64,000 bases of DNA from Gibbula magus (taxonomy: Eukaryota; Mollusca; Gastropoda; Trochida; Trochidae). This document shows positions 25,190-37,547 of the stretch, in pieces. Positions within the stretch are counted from its first letter, which is position 1, and the number at the start of each line of letters is the position of its first letter. Both the position numbers and the translations under genes were made by a program. The DNA is taken from positions 44,461,386 through 44,525,385 of the forward strand of contig OW388299.1 in NCBI GenBank assembly GCA_936450465.1, given 5' to 3'. The notes below the pieces were generated by a model. That model did no database searches, was not told where the DNA came from, and was given only the letters and a program-made list of their open reading frames with translations.

Positions 25190-25257
25190 CTTCGTGGTGT
25201 AATGGTTAGTTTGTTCGGCCAGAAAGCAACAGGACACAGGTTCTATCCCAGGTGTCT
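25190..25257 (+). tRNA. tRNA-like sequence, probably pseudogene or SINE head
   Basis: An A-box-like 'tggtgtaatggttagttt' and a B-box-like 'caggttctatccc' are spaced as in a tRNA, and the start 'ggcttcgtggt' recalls tRNA-Glu/Asp type sequences. The T-loop core TTCTATC departs from TTCRANY and acceptor pairing is weak, so I do not believe it is a functional tRNA. Confidence 0.35.
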
Positions 25258-25716
25258 TATATGTTCGTATATAACATTTTATAAAGTATCATCACTTAGA
25301 TTTGGAAATTTAGAAACTTGACTCCATTGGTTTCTCAGTTGTTAAAAAGTGTAGGTTTATTAGAAAAGTGTAGGTATATCAGAAAAAGAAATCATAGCAA
25401 CGAGACCGGAAGTGGGGTATAAAACGTAGATATTTCACTTGAATATAAATATTGAAATTAGACGTCATCCTTATCACAGGTATTAGCAAGATACCACAAA
25501 AGAATGCATATTTATCTGTGGGCATATTAAATATTGGTCCAGTTTTCCACAATAAACACACTCTTTAACTTGTTTTCAGACTTAATTTTTAAAAATTAAT
25601 TTAAAGAGCTGAAAAACTTTAAAATGTCATTGATCTTGTTGATTTAATGCCCATTCTTATTACCTATGTGGGCAATCATATAGGGGTTCATATTAATCAT
25701 AAGAGGCCCAAGGGCA

Positions 25717-25755
25717 GTCTGATTAAAATCCACGGTTTTCCGAGGAATACAGCTG
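25717..25755. mobile_element. CAGTCTGATT element 5' end fragment
   Basis: Only the first ~40 bases of the family are present ('cagtctgattaaaatccacg', 'gttttccgaggaata'), followed by unrelated sequence. It is a truncated copy. Confidence 0.75.
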
Positions 25756-25759
25756 CTGA

Positions 25760-27210
25760 ACAAAAATCTGTTACATTGCTATGTTTACATGACGTTTGAG
25801 ACTTAATACACTAATAACAAGTTTGTTAATGGTTGTGTTGTAGCACTATTTGGTATCAAAAGAAAGTACATCCAATCAGGAATATTAATCCCTTTTGTTT
25901 TTCTCAGTACCTGTATTGGTTTAGACATGACTTCCTGGAAACTGCGACAGGTATCCTTTTAGATAAAATACCAATATTGATTTACCAACTTTCAAAGCTC
26001 CTGAAGTAGGCAATCCCTTAGCAGTTGCGTTACCAATAATGTCCCAGAGAATGTAACTAGGGTTAATGTTTTTGGAATGCCAAGGGTATTGACAATTCCA
26101 ATTATGGTATGTTCCGAACGCCCCATAATAAACGACCACTCTTAGAAGTTTGAGCAATGGATTTCATTTTTTAGGAAATCTGATTTTTTAATCAGAAATA
26201 CAAGATATTCTTATTGTGTTTTAGGTCCTTAATGATTGCATTCTGATATTTCTGGGAATAAAAGAATACCAACCACCGTTTAAAATCCAGCAGCAATTTT
26301 CTGACAATATCCCCAAAAATGGTCTTGGGGGTTGGTGTTTTACACTCACCTCAGGGCAAAAACTTTTGTATCTCTTACTTTGAAGACGCCTTACTTACAT
26401 CTTACGAATATAACTAAAACATGTTAAAATAGAACATTGTTCCAATTTGGCCCCCAGTAAAATCTGCGTGCTCTTCTCCAATTTCTTCTTAGTTTTTTCC
26501 CAGTCATTCAAAATGAGTTTTCTGCAGGAGGACCTAGCATTTAAACCCAACTTCTTGAACATGCCCGGAGATTGTCATGTGGCTGATCAACAAATCAACC
26601 CTTTTCTGCACAATACCCCTCAAAATGTTAAGAGTTGAGACTCTGTTCTCATACACCGATTTCGTGTCAGTCTCACTTTAGTCCATTAGTCGTGTTTCTT
26701 TGTCTGCAAGATATTCCTGCAGCAAAAACATATTTTGTAGCATGAACTTTTTAATCAACTTCTTCATACCATGATTTCTGACCTTGCACGTGTATAATGA
26801 AAGCAGATAAAAAAAATATAGAAATCACATAAACTATCATTAAAAATGGACAATCAAATTTGCAAAAAACTAGCTAAAGCGCCTCTAAAGGTTTTATAAC
26901 ATCATTCCATGGTGATTATATTGACAACTTGTTTATGGTTGAATGGTTGAATGTTCGAATAACATTTTGGGGAATACTAAGGTTGACACGGTTCAGATCA
27001 AGAAATGTTCCCTTAGCGGCATTTTGGGTTTAAGTTTTTCAACTGTAGGAAACTAGTGATCTTACCAAATGTATTTAACATGGATTTTATTCCTCGTTTG
27101 AGCCAGTTGTTGATGGTCAAGTCTGGAGTTGTTGATTTGTATTGATATTCGTTACATTACCTTTAATATATATGCCAATGATCCAGTGCATCTTTCAAAA
27201 ATAGATGAAC
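25760..27210. other. No gene recognised
   Basis: About 1.4 kb of intergenic sequence with short open frames only (near 25.9-26.2 and 26.4-26.6 kb), lacking recognisable motifs or splice structure. I see no repeat family that I can match within the window. Confidence 0.5.
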
Positions 27211-27214
27211 TTTA

Positions 27215-27745
27215 TCCATCGTCCATCCGTCCGTAAACTTTTCGCATTTTCGTCTTCTTCTCCAGAACCACTTGGTCTAGGGAGCTGAAATTTTGTGTGC
27301 AGACTCCTTGGCTAATGGGGATTCTAAATTGTAGATTTGGTGACCCAGGGGTCACAACCTTAAACAGCTATTTTCATCCCATTCTCCAGTTCCAAAAGGT
27401 CTGGAGAGCTGAAAAGTTGTGCGCAGTTTCCTTGGCTAATGAGGATTCTAAAAAAATACCATTTTAGCAAGCTTTGAACAGTACTCTTGAGATTTTATGT
27501 TCTCTTCACTTCAGACTAAGGGAGGTTATCCCAAATGTGTGAGTTCCAACTTTGAGAAATGGTTGTTGAGAAAGAAGTTGAGACTTGAAAATAGAGAATA
27601 GAGAATCTAACAACAAAAATTTGAAAACTTTATTTTGTAAGCCCATTACTTTTATCATATTTCATATGTATACAATTCATATTTTATCATTATTGAATGC
27701 CTGATGAGCTACAGAGTCAATGGCTCTAAAATAAATTCGCTACTA
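27215..27745 (-). mobile_element. Partial copy of the GACGGA/CCTGATGAGCT element
   Basis: Reverse-orientation relative of 37548-38989: 'catccgtccgtaaacttttc' and 'cttctccagaaccac' at the left, two copies of the array unit ('ggtctagggagctgaaattt', 'ggtctggagagctgaaaag'), and 'cctgatgagctacagag' at the right end. Confidence 0.7.
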
Positions 27746-27768
27746 ACAGCAGGATGTCTTCAATAGTC

Positions 27769-27990
27769 TGATTAAAATCGACCTTGTTTGAAAATTTGAA
27801 AAATAAAGCATCTACCGGGATACGAACAGGTTCTGTATATTCCTCGCCACAAGGTCTGAGAACACCCTGTATAGAACACAGGCCCTTGGGTCATTGCTTT
27901 GCACACTATTTAAAAAACGAAAAAGAAAGCTAGTTTGGGATGACCCCCCGATTTTCACGCCTTCAGAATCGATTTGTCAAGTTCCTCGAG
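27769..27990. mobile_element. Composite of two truncated TIR elements at the duplication edge
   Basis: 'gtctgattaaaatcgacctt' through 'cacaaggtctgag' is a CAGTCTGATT-family fragment. It runs into 'cacaggcccttgggtcattg' and 'aaatc'-type ends of the CACAGGC family. This compound lies at the left edge of block A, and a CAGTCTGATT element also lies at the left edge of block B (39474-39995). Confidence 0.6.
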
Positions 27991-28458
27991 TTTACAGTTT
28001 CAACCAAGACCTTGGAGGCTTGTTTTAAACGTTACCATTATCAATGACACTGCATCAAGGTTGTTCTTCTTGTAATGGCAAGGTATGGTATGATTGCCTT
28101 TCTGGTAATTGGAATAGGAAGAAATAAGTACACATGTTAGAAACACTTTTCTATACTCTTTTATTATAAATATGATGAAATTGTACATAGTATTCCACAA
28201 AAAACTTCATAACCTGTAATAACATAAACCGATCCATCCAAAAACTATGAAAGAGAAATAATAATAAAACGAGTTTAACAAGAACAACAAAAAAATAGTC
28301 TAACTTAAATATCTATTTCTGTGTACATGGGTAAAGTCGTTATTTTATTTATTGCACAATAAATCACAGTAAAAGTATAGCAATGGTAGGCCAATGATTA
28401 AGCATACATAGAACAAGAGTTGAATTTTAAATACATGCAATGTATTTCATATACTATT

Positions 28459-28913
28459 CACTGTCGGTCAAAAGAAACGCTTACCAGATATCTTATCAGA
28501 TTTCGTTTAAACTATAATGAACAGTCAAGCAATATCATAGAATTATGAAGTTGCACCATTTTTGCACAATATATTTAAACTTCAAAAGGTGTTATGTCAC
28601 AAAAGAATGGTGATTGTTGAAATGAGATAACAGAAAGTGTTCAGTTTTCGATAAGTACAAGATCAGAAAAACATTTGAATCAGTTTTTCACACAACCACG
28701 AGCAACAATACAGGCATCAATTTGCATTAAAGTGGTGATAACGCTACATCACATCTACATGGGCGCGAGTCACAGTTTTTCCACGATTTCAATGGACTTT
28801 CATATTTATTATTGTTTCAGCATAACTTGGAGACCGCCCTTAATTATATTTAAGAATGATTTCATCTTTCATTTTAAAGAAAATCAAGTAGGCGTTTCTT
28901 TTGGCCGACAGTG
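28459..28913. mobile_element. CACTGTCGG TIR element
   Basis: Ends 'cactgtcggtcaaaagaaac' and 'gtttcttttggccgacagtg' form ~24-base inverted repeats around ~455 bases. A TA follows the right end, and a TA lies two bases from the left end, which fits a Tc1/mariner-type non-autonomous element imperfectly. It is present in block A only. Confidence 0.7.
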
Positions 28914-29007
28914 TAGTACCGACACCTCTTCAGTACCATAATACAAACTAATTGACTAATGATTACTTATAACGTAGACCAAACATGCATCAACAACAAA
29001 GGTTATT

Positions 29008-29033
29008 GGTTGGAGGCGCAAACCGCCTCCAAC
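29008..29033. other. Short perfect hairpin
   Basis: 'ggttggaggcg', a 4-5 base loop, then 'cgcctccaacc': an 11-base perfect stem just upstream of the helicase-carrying element. Function unknown. No T run follows it. Confidence 0.6.
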
Positions 29034-29332
29034 CTGATACGCAGTTGGATTTCACGCTATATTACTGTTGGAATATTCAAAATAAACTTTCGACCAATCA
29101 TGCTTGGCCTCTTCATACTTTGGAAAAAGCATATGACCAACGAACACGGCTGTAACAAAGTTGTAACCACGTGACCATGTGGGTTATCCGAAATAATTAT
29201 CCCCTTTTACTGCGAAAAGAGATTTTGTCTAAACATCTAAAATAGAAACGACCGTTATGTTATTCTGAGTCTGAATGTTAGTAAACATAAGATTTTTCAA
29301 TTCAAAGCCATTTTACACCTCCATGAGCAGAC

Positions 29333-29886
29333 CATCCTCGATAATCCAGCGCTATTGTTCCGATAAATCTACACACAAGCGCTGGAAAACAGTAAGGGTA
29401 TTTCTCCCTAACCTAGTTACCTCCCTTGGCTCCATGTTATCCAATCAGAAACGAAACGCAGACACTATCTACGTAAACAACTCAACCAATCAAAACGCAT
29501 CACTACTGTTGTTTATAGAAACACACATAGCGGCGGCCGACTCACTCGATTACGATAAAGTTTGTAACACATTCAGCGTAGAAAACCTGACAGAAACTCA
29601 AAAGAAAGTTTTAAGAAGTCTGTACGAGAAGAAGGGTGTATTCATGTCCATCAAAACGGGTGGAGGTAAATGATTAAAATCCCTGTACTGCGAAAGCCCA
29701 GATCCTGACACGAGAGTGCTTGTTATTTCACCTTTGATTTCAAGTGATCTCATTGGTTGTTAGAAAGCAAGCGTTTCGCTGAGTCATTGCGAAGGGAGGT
29801 AACTAGGTTAAGGTTAAATACCCTAACTGTTTTCCAGCGCTTGTGTGTAGATTTATCGGAACAATAGCGCTGGATTATCGAGGATG
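29333..29886 (+). mobile_element. Pack-MULE-like foldback element carrying a helicase fragment
   Basis: A 554-base element with ~95-base nearly perfect terminal inverted repeats (29333-~29428 and ~29790-29886), starting CATCCTCG and ending CGAGGATG. It is flanked by a perfect 9-base duplication TGAGCAGAC (29324-29332 and 29887-29895). Long TIRs with 9-base duplications are characteristic of Mutator-like elements. The unique interior is coding-like (see the helicase fragment). The terminal octamer is shared with the MITEs at 59433, 60479 and 61521. No transposase is present, so mobilisation would depend on another element. Confidence 0.9.
29440..29790 (+). pseudogene. RecQ-like helicase N-terminal fragment, frameshifted
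   Basis: The interior of the TIR element encodes LTETQKKVLRSL, then about 15 residues later KTGGGK, matching the layout of the RecQ-type Gln-containing motif 0 followed by Walker A (TGGGK). A stop (TGA) follows immediately. After a shift of one base the frame reads LKSLYC, then DTRVLVISPLIS, matching the downstream RecQ strand before motif Ia (VVSPLISL). So it is a captured and broken fragment of about 110 codons. No DEAH box or C-terminal half is present. Assignment rests on motif order only. Confidence 0.65.
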
Positions 29887-31455
29887 TGAGCAGACATGTA
29901 CCAATTCAAGTGCATAATTTCGCACTGCAGTTTCGGAAAATCCAAGAAACTTTACAAGCTAATGTTATACGCGCGGAGCAAGCATATACTAAACGATAAT
30001 AGTGGTTGTCAATCAACACACCAACCTTCCACTCAGTTATCAATATTTTCAATGCCAATCAGACTTGCATAATGGTAGGCCTACTCAATGTACTGTTATT
30101 GAATTAATGATAGTGAAGCTTGTACATGTATAAGCACATATTGGATAGAACCATATTTATGTCCAAACTGATAGCACCAAGCATGAGGATACCGGGTCAT
30201 AATCCTTGAATTAAAAAAGGTCCATATGCCTTCCTTCCACAGATAAACAGAATATGCTTCATAATCAATCGAATTGGTACACTTTAAATTTGCAAATGTT
30301 TAACAAATGGTTGACTGCGTGTTTCAGGGAAAATAGGCCTACATATTCTTATTGCTGGAATCTAACAATGACACAACTGTCAACAACGTTTTGATCAAAT
30401 TCATAATATAGGCCTACTTCAAAATTGGAGCAAAAGCACCCGGGAGTTGTGCTTTAAAATAAATCGGGGAAGTTGAATGTTCACTTTCATTTTCAAATGA
30501 TAGATTATATATAATTTTATTTTATTTATGAATAAATAATGTATGTAAATTGAAAAGCATATACACAACTTAAATGATCGAGGTAAAATGCTTGTATTTG
30601 CGACTTTTGAATTGAATAACTAATTGTGTGATTAGTAATCAAAGCTTTTATCCCCCGAAATGACCATAATGCAGGCTTCATTTTGCTATATGTACATATG
30701 ACATACATATCCTTTTTATAATATATTTTAGCCTTAACAAGATGCCTCCAACCATGCCTTTTTAAAGGCTTTTCTTGTTATATTCCCATGTAATATTTAA
30801 GGCAACATGTTTCATTATGAAATGACTGAACGAATGTCATGAGGAATATGGTAATCTGTTTCGCAACTCCAGGAGGAGTTCACGATCTGAAAAGTTCTTG
30901 AGGTTGGAGTCACTTATCTTTTACTCATTATTTTGATTTTTTTCATAGTCAATTTTCAGAATATTTTGAAGATTTTTTCTACATTTTATTTCTAAAAGGC
31001 TTTGAAAGTAAACCAAAATGTTTTAAAGTCCATAAGAACTCTTAAATTTAGAAAAGTATATAAGGTTTTAAAAATCTGGGTCTTCCAATTCTCGTCACTT
31101 CTTTGGCATTGACATTGGGAGGACACATTAACACCTGTAAAACCAGTTTATAGTCATGAACCAATAATATACTAACCATTGATCTCTAGATCTTCAAGAT
31201 AAATCTGGAAGACCCATATTATTATTACGACTTTCATATCTCCAACAAAAGTACAAGCCTAGATGATATAATGTTATTGTCTTGGCTTCTTAAACATTAT
31301 TTTCCTTTTGGTCCAAATTTTCTTACTCAAATTTTGGATAGATTTTCATGAAATTTAAACTTGTTATAACTAGTATGAACTATACATGATGCAATGTTAA
31401 AAGATCTTTTGGGGTACCCAATCACAGAGATGACTAAACCACTGATGGTCCATGC

Positions 31456-33914
31456 TCATGATTTTTGGATCTGGTCCTGCATCTGCTTGAACTGTGCCTC
31501 GCTAACAAAGAACGGAGAATCGAGGAACCCGTAGCCAACACTTAATCCTCCCTCGTTTGAATCGATAGTCTTGGTCCGCATCGTGTGTCCACATTCCGTG
31601 TTCATGAACTCTTTCTCAGAAGATCTGGAAGGTATAAATGGGCGAAAACAAATTATAAGAAATTGGGCTTGATTAAGGGGTTGGTATGGGTTTGGGATAA
31701 GGATAAGAGCATGGGTTAGGGTTAGGGTTAGTGTTAGGGTTAGGTTTTGGGTCAGGGCCAGGGTAGGGGTTGGGGTTACTGCCCGACAAATTTAAGAAAA
31801 GTCTAAATGGTAACTGTCCTGATCCAGGGCCTTTTCATAAATAAAGATACCCTGTAACAAGGATATTTATAATTTTAGTTTTTACTTAAGTTTGAGGGGC
31901 AATAGACTTGAGGGAAGGACTTATTTGAGATTGGGTTTGGGGTAATGAGTAGAATAGGTAAGTACTGGGGCAAGCGTATAACAGTTAGAATATGTCTTGG
32001 TTATAGTTAGGCTATTGAAAACAATCTACAAGCTGTGTTCATAAATTCTTTCTTAATATACTTGGAAGAATATAATGTGTTACACTGGGCCTATGGTTAA
32101 GATCGGGGTTTAAAATTAAAAACTAGGGTCCAGTAAAACCTAGGTTTTGGTCTTAATGTTTTGGGTTATTCTTTGATATATTAATGGTAGACAAGAAGAA
32201 TATATCGGGATGCCGAAAATAAAAATTAAGATTCGAAAGCTAACAATGCTTTTGATTTTTTATCTCATTTAGAACCGAGCTCCTAATTCAGCACTTACCC
32301 AACATATACACCAAAGACGCTAATCTCACTGACAACTTCCACTGCCGTGGATGGACCAGATTTGACAAGGAAATTGGTCTGGGACGGTGGGAAGATTCTC
32401 TCCATCAGGATATAAGCATTCCGCTCTTTTGAGTCGATATGCTCCTCGAAGAACTTCTGAATGTCGTCTCCATAAAGATTATTTCCTGGTGGGAGGAAAA
32501 ATATGTTTGAAGTAAATGCCTGATCAACTAATAAAGTTGCTTAACACAATGTTCACTACTTGACCACTAAGAAAAAGTAAAATTTACATCATCAAACATC
32601 GTCATACATATGCAGAAATGAAACTAAACTTCGCATTTACGTGCACAGTAGTTACAATGTATATGGTCGACCTGATAATCATTATCAACTCAAATTTGTC
32701 TTTTTGTCTGTTGCAAATAATTTTCGAAAAATACGTTTAACAAATTGACATGAGCCAACCACTTTTCGGTTTTTAATCAGAAATCGACCATCAACAAATG
32801 TAATTTTTTGGAAACAGTCAGCACTTCTCGTTAAAATAACGTCATTTATGACATTTGGCATATGTGACCCCCAACAACACACTGTATGTCCCTTTTCTTA
32901 TTAGTGACTATCCCACCTCCTCCTTCTCTCTGTGGCTTCAGGACGTAGTTCTCAGGATGGGCCAGAGCAAGGTCCACAGCTTTGTCCCCTTCTTTTCCCT
33001 GGAACAAACAAATGTGATATTACTATGACGTGAAGTTATTTACCATCAAATGATGGTTTTATCAGGCAGGGGTATATCTGCCTTATTTGTGCATGGGAAG
33101 AAACACTGTCGTTTTAATAGTTTTTAAACCTCTGTAATATCAAAACATACACATAAGATATGATCAAAGGAACAACTTATCTATCGTTAGTCTAGAAAGA
33201 TCAAAGTCTTGTTATGTCGTAGCAAGGCTTTTAACACTCATAGTACCGATGAATGGTTTCTCATTTCACTTCTCATTTATCGTTCTCGTATGCTATTCTT
33301 TGTCAAATTGTCAAATCCAAATATTATCAGAATGTCCAATCATTTTTATTTGCACACAATTATTCTGATAGAACTGTTCCTTAAACTTGCCAAATGCCAA
33401 ATAGATGACAGTTATTTATTTTCGATGAAAATCGAGCCCAAATTTCATTTTCCATTAAATGTAGTTATATGACCTATTAAACACTACCAACCCAACTCTA
33501 TCTCATTTTTGTGTCTGGTATAGGTTAGTTTACAAACTTACACTTGAGTAATAGTCGCGGCTAATTTTCTGATGTTAGATATATCTTCATATTGTCACTA
33601 TACAGTATACTGAATAATTTAAAATTGAAAGGTAATTTTCAGTAACAGTCACACCTAGATAAATAACACATTTGACATGTGACCCAAACAAAATACTCTA
33701 TTTTAAGTTAATAAGTACTTACCAAATCTACGCTATGTTGCATTACAAAAGTTGCTCGGATTCTGTCCACTGCTGCCTTGTCAGAAATAAATCTCTCCAC
33801 AGATCCGGGTCGAGCCAGTTCCTGCTGGATCTTCTTGGTTCCAGCCAGTTGGTACTGGATTGATGGACATTTGATAGCCATTGATTTCTCCATCATCTGT
33901 CTCGCGTCCCATTC
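31456..33914 (-). CDS. Duplicate of the last four GSS exons (partial paralogue or alternative 3' exons)
   Basis: Exons 33723-33914, 32917-32998, 32299-32485 and 31456-31624 correspond one-to-one to GSS exons 9-12 in block B, with the same phases, GT-AG junctions and stop position. The glycine-rich loop [10 protein letters not shown], the ILMERIF strand and GHTMRTK are intact. One codon is missing relative to block B in exon 11 (187 versus 190 bases). No copy of exons 1-8 lies nearby. It could be spliced in place of exons 9-12 from exon 8 (phases allow it), belong to a truncated paralogue, or be a dead duplicate. Open frames and conserved splice sites argue against long neutral decay. Confidence 0.8.
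31700..31775 (+). repeat. Telomere-like degenerate TTAGGG array (block A)
   Basis: Runs of 'gggttagggttag' and variants lie in the intron upstream of duplicated GSS exon 12. A longer version occurs at the equivalent place in block B (42430-42620), so the array predates the duplication. Confidence 0.8.
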
Positions 33915-34275
33915 CTTGAAGACAATAATTTCAGAAGTGCAACATTCAGAGATTGCACAGCAGGAAAACATTGGGTTTGCAAGCCCTGTATCCTTGTGGA
34001 AATCAAAAGCGTTGAAATATTTCCGGATCAGGAAACTTTAAGATTAAGATCTACGAGTTTAAAATTTAAAACAATATTAACAAAGAAAAAACTTGAAATT
34101 TGAAAATCCAATCCAGTTGATGATTTGTGACGACAGAGCAGCAGAATTTCAATACGATTATCCTGTCAAAATGCACACACACATATGTACATCCAAAGGG
34201 AAGTACAATGGTCATGGGCCAGCAGGGATTGTTCTCGAGTAGAGACATGGTACAAAGCCACTTGAGGCTTGTTAA

Positions 34276-34580
34276 AGGGGCAGTAGCACGTTTTTTCGGT
34301 GAAGGAAGTCCATGAAATGTATTTGCAAAATAATGTCACCAATAGCAAAACTCCTTTCTCTCTTCGGAAAATCAAGTATTAATAAATTAGTGAACATGGT
34401 TCCCTAATGTCAGGGGAATCGTTTTTGTCATTCGAAATAAATAAAATGGCCGCCATGCAATTTGTGCATTATACACAACACCGTTATTGCCACTACGGAT
34501 AAATGGTTTGTGTCATAAGATGTTTACCCTCTTAAGTGAATATAAATGACATAAACTATCATAACCAATGAGATTGAACA
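34276..34580. mobile_element. TTAA-type MITE, 3' truncated (block A only)
   Basis: Starts 'aggggcagtagcacg' after TTAA (34272-34275). The interior matches the family, but the right terminal repeat is missing. The equivalent site in block B (near 45998-46004) is unoccupied and reads 'ttgttaatgaaagg', showing the TTAA target. Confidence 0.8.
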
Positions 34581-34849
34581 AATAAAGATTATTAGATGTA
34601 TTAGATGTCTTTGTTTTCAACATGTTTAAACCAGTTAAGTAATGATCACAAACTCTCTGATCTAATACAAAACTTATTTGCCTTTGCATGTATTATTATT
34701 TTTTTGTAAAAATTGTCTCTCATAAAACGCTGAGCAATTTGATTTATCATCCAAAACTGTGTTCCACAGGAGATATTGCTTGTATGAGATCAATTGATTT
34801 CTCCTAGGAGATATCGTTTTGACAGTAGATTTTAAACAACGCCCTGTTG

Positions 34850-34955
34850 ACGTCAGCTACATGACATCACATTTTGCATCATCAAGTAATGACATCACAA
34901 TGCTATGACGTCATAATCATGATGACGTCAGAATGCTATGACATCACAGCACTGG
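34850..34955. repeat. Cluster of TGACGTCA/TGACATCA palindromes
   Basis: Seven or so near-copies of 'tgacgtca' or 'tgacatca' occur within 100 bases, separated by 'aatgctat'-like spacers. More lie near 36113-36160. They resemble CREB/ATF sites by sequence, but the tandem spacing suggests a decayed minisatellite. A regulatory role is unproven. Confidence 0.5.
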
Positions 34956-35049
34956 AAGCCTAAAGGCAGTTTTGTGTTCAGATATGTTCGTTTTTCATTA
35001 AAACCTAATGAAGAATGATTTTGGATGATAAATAAAATATCACCCTCGT

Positions 35050-35335
35050 GTCTTCTGATATCAAACATATCAACACTCGTTGATAAAAGTCAAAATATCC
35101 TCGGCAAGCCTCAGATATTTGTAACTTTTATCAAATCGCGTTGATATATTTGAGATCAGAAGACACTTGTCAACATTGATAAAATTGATATCAGATATTA
35201 TTGATAAAATTGATATATTTGATATCAGAAAACACTTGTCAACGTTGATAAAATTCAAAATATCCTTGGCAAGCCTCAGATATTTGTAACTTTTATCGTG
35301 TTGATATATTTGACATCAGAAGACACTTGGGAGAG
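35050..35335. repeat. Imperfect tandem repeat (TTGATATATTTGA...)
   Basis: Phrases 'gttgatatatttga', 'atcagaagacacttg' and 'cctcagatatttgtaacttt' recur three or more times in alternating order over ~280 bases. It is a minisatellite-like array in block A. Confidence 0.75.
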
Positions 35336-36484
35336 ATTCTCTATGTACTATACACATATGATAAATTGAGAAACTATTCTGTCGGTCTTTTCCTGGCAAA
35401 ACAACCTAGCAGCGAAAGTTTGATAATAAATAACTGTTCAATGTCCGTCAAATCAAAACAGTTTTTGATTGACTAGGTATTGACTTACCATTTGCAGTTT
35501 TCAAAAGGAAATAACCAGCCTTAAACTCTTTATTTTTGACGAACAATGAAATACTTGGATTTATCAGTGAAATGAACTGTCTATCTAACTGACCTATTTT
35601 CACTGTAAACACTAACTGATAATTTGATGTCATTAAACAATGATCTGATGGATTGAAATATATTATGTGTCACATTGTTACTGTGGTGACGGGGTGTACA
35701 TAGCAACCGCATGTTTATGGCACAATTACAAGGATAACGTCATATGATAAAGTCAGTCAGTTCTTGACAAATACCATGTTTATCTCATCTAATGTGGTAT
35801 AAACTGGTGAAAATATAAACTATCCACCTCACTCGATGAGATAAACATGGTATAAGTCAAGAAAAGATACCCTCTATTTCTTTTGCGAAAACCAATCTAT
35901 AGAAGTTGATAAAATCAGGTAATGATAAAGACACTTTTCATTTACAAGACTCACCTCTGTCTGTTAAGAGCTATGTGCTCAAGGAATAAACTAAAGCTGT
36001 AAACAGACTTTCCGAATTTTTACTTAACAACAATAAAAAAAAATATGAATTTATTACCTGCAAGGGTTCATATTTTCATACAATGCCCTAGGGAAAATAT
36101 TCCTTTATCATGATGACGTCATTAACAATATTATGACGTCACACTTCTATGACGTTGCTTTATAAATACGATGATGGTGAACAGCAGTTTATGCTTGAAC
36201 ATAGATTTAAGCGTATTTTCCTCAATTTCGTGACTTCAATAATAAAAAGATCATTATATTTGTATCTATGTTATGCTATATTTACAGATATCTCACCTCA
36301 ATATCAGGCTCAGGAAATATTCAAGCAAGCACAGTATGACACAGACATTCATATAATATCCTCTGTATATTGTTGAGTGCGTATGGTTGCAACAGCTCTG
36401 CCAAAATAAATGTCCATAGGATTATAGTTAAAGGTGAGGTAGGGAGAAAGCCCGCAAAGCCATGTGGCTATGCATTGTTCATTG

Positions 36485-37545
36485 GGGAAAAAGCTGAATA
36501 ACCAAACTGGACTAGTGATACCGTACCTTAGTGACACTCGATCACCGCTAGTTTATTTAAAGGGAAGAGGCACAGGGCTTGTAAAAGTGCTTCGTAACTA
36601 TGAGCCCAACCATGCATTATTCGCATTACAAAAACCGTTACCAAAAGCATCTTTGTTTGTCTCGTTGTACAGGCTCTTCGTCTTGCAGAATTTTTTTCAA
36701 AGGTTTTGTGACATACATAAGCGTTATAGTGACGCGCTTATAGAAGTTGAATATATAAGAAAGTCACTGCATAGCACACATATACACAAACATCGTTGTT
36801 TGGCTTGCTCATCTCCAAAACATTTTCATTTCTGCCACGAAAGGTTTATAGATTATAAACCCATTACAATCTCACGCAAACAGAAGTTGATGACCAAATC
36901 CGGTTCTTTATACGGAAATAAATATGTTTAAATCAAATCACTGAACACAACACAGAGGCCATCGGTACGACACTCTTGGCAAGCCTTCACACCTGATTGA
37001 CTGCAAACCTGTATCGTTGTATGAAACCCCAACTACGAGATATCAACATTCCAAAGCAACAATCAACTTAAAATTAAATTAAAAAAATAAACTACCTACC
37101 TTGGTGATCATCCATGTAAAATGAGATATGTCCTTGTGAAAAGCGAGGGAGCAAGTATACACCCTTGCCCGTGTCAAACTGGTAGTTAGTCAGGCGTGAC
37201 TGAGCTCATTGAAGCGCTCCCAGTGTGAACTTGCCCTGGTTGGTTTGTAGGGTTCGTTGCGTGATATAAGACAGACAAAATACGTATACAATATAACAGA
37301 AACGGGTTATTATTACTAGGGCTTGTTTTGTTGAAATAGCGCTTGAAAGACGGGCGGTCATTTCAAACACTATTGATTCTCCTGAAGTGAGAAACAAGCT
37401 CTACGGATTTTAAACTTCTTTATTGCAAGAGTGCGACATTTCGGTATCGACGTTGACACTGTTGTCAAGCTGATGATGGCAGCATCTACACGGAAACGTC
37501 GTACTTCTTCAATAACAAAAAATAGAGCCACTGGCTCTGAAGCTC
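36485..37545. other. Single-copy sequence right of block A; no gene recognised
   Basis: A 155-codon + strand frame (36464-36931) begins inside the SINE remnant and has no recognisable domain. The rest has no coding signal. I see nothing else to name. Confidence 0.5.
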
Positions 37546-37547
37546 AT

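Larger units (their letters stand above)
27995..36480. repeat. Segmental duplication block A
   Basis: Collinear with 40020-47475. Shared anchors include 'aggaagaaataagtacacat', the GSS exon copies, 'ttgttttcaacatgttta' and 'ccataggattatag'. Block A holds extra material at 28.43-30.78 kb (helicase-carrying element and a second TIR element) that is absent from block B. The right boundary falls inside a SINE fragment ('gaaagcccgc', 'tggctatgcattg') near 36480. The copies differ by many substitutions and by independent transposon insertions, so this is not a recent exact duplication. Confidence 0.85.

Noticed and set aside
36464..36931. 155-codon + strand open frame
   Set aside because: Begins inside a SINE remnant at a duplication edge, has no recognisable domain, and no splice or conservation evidence.
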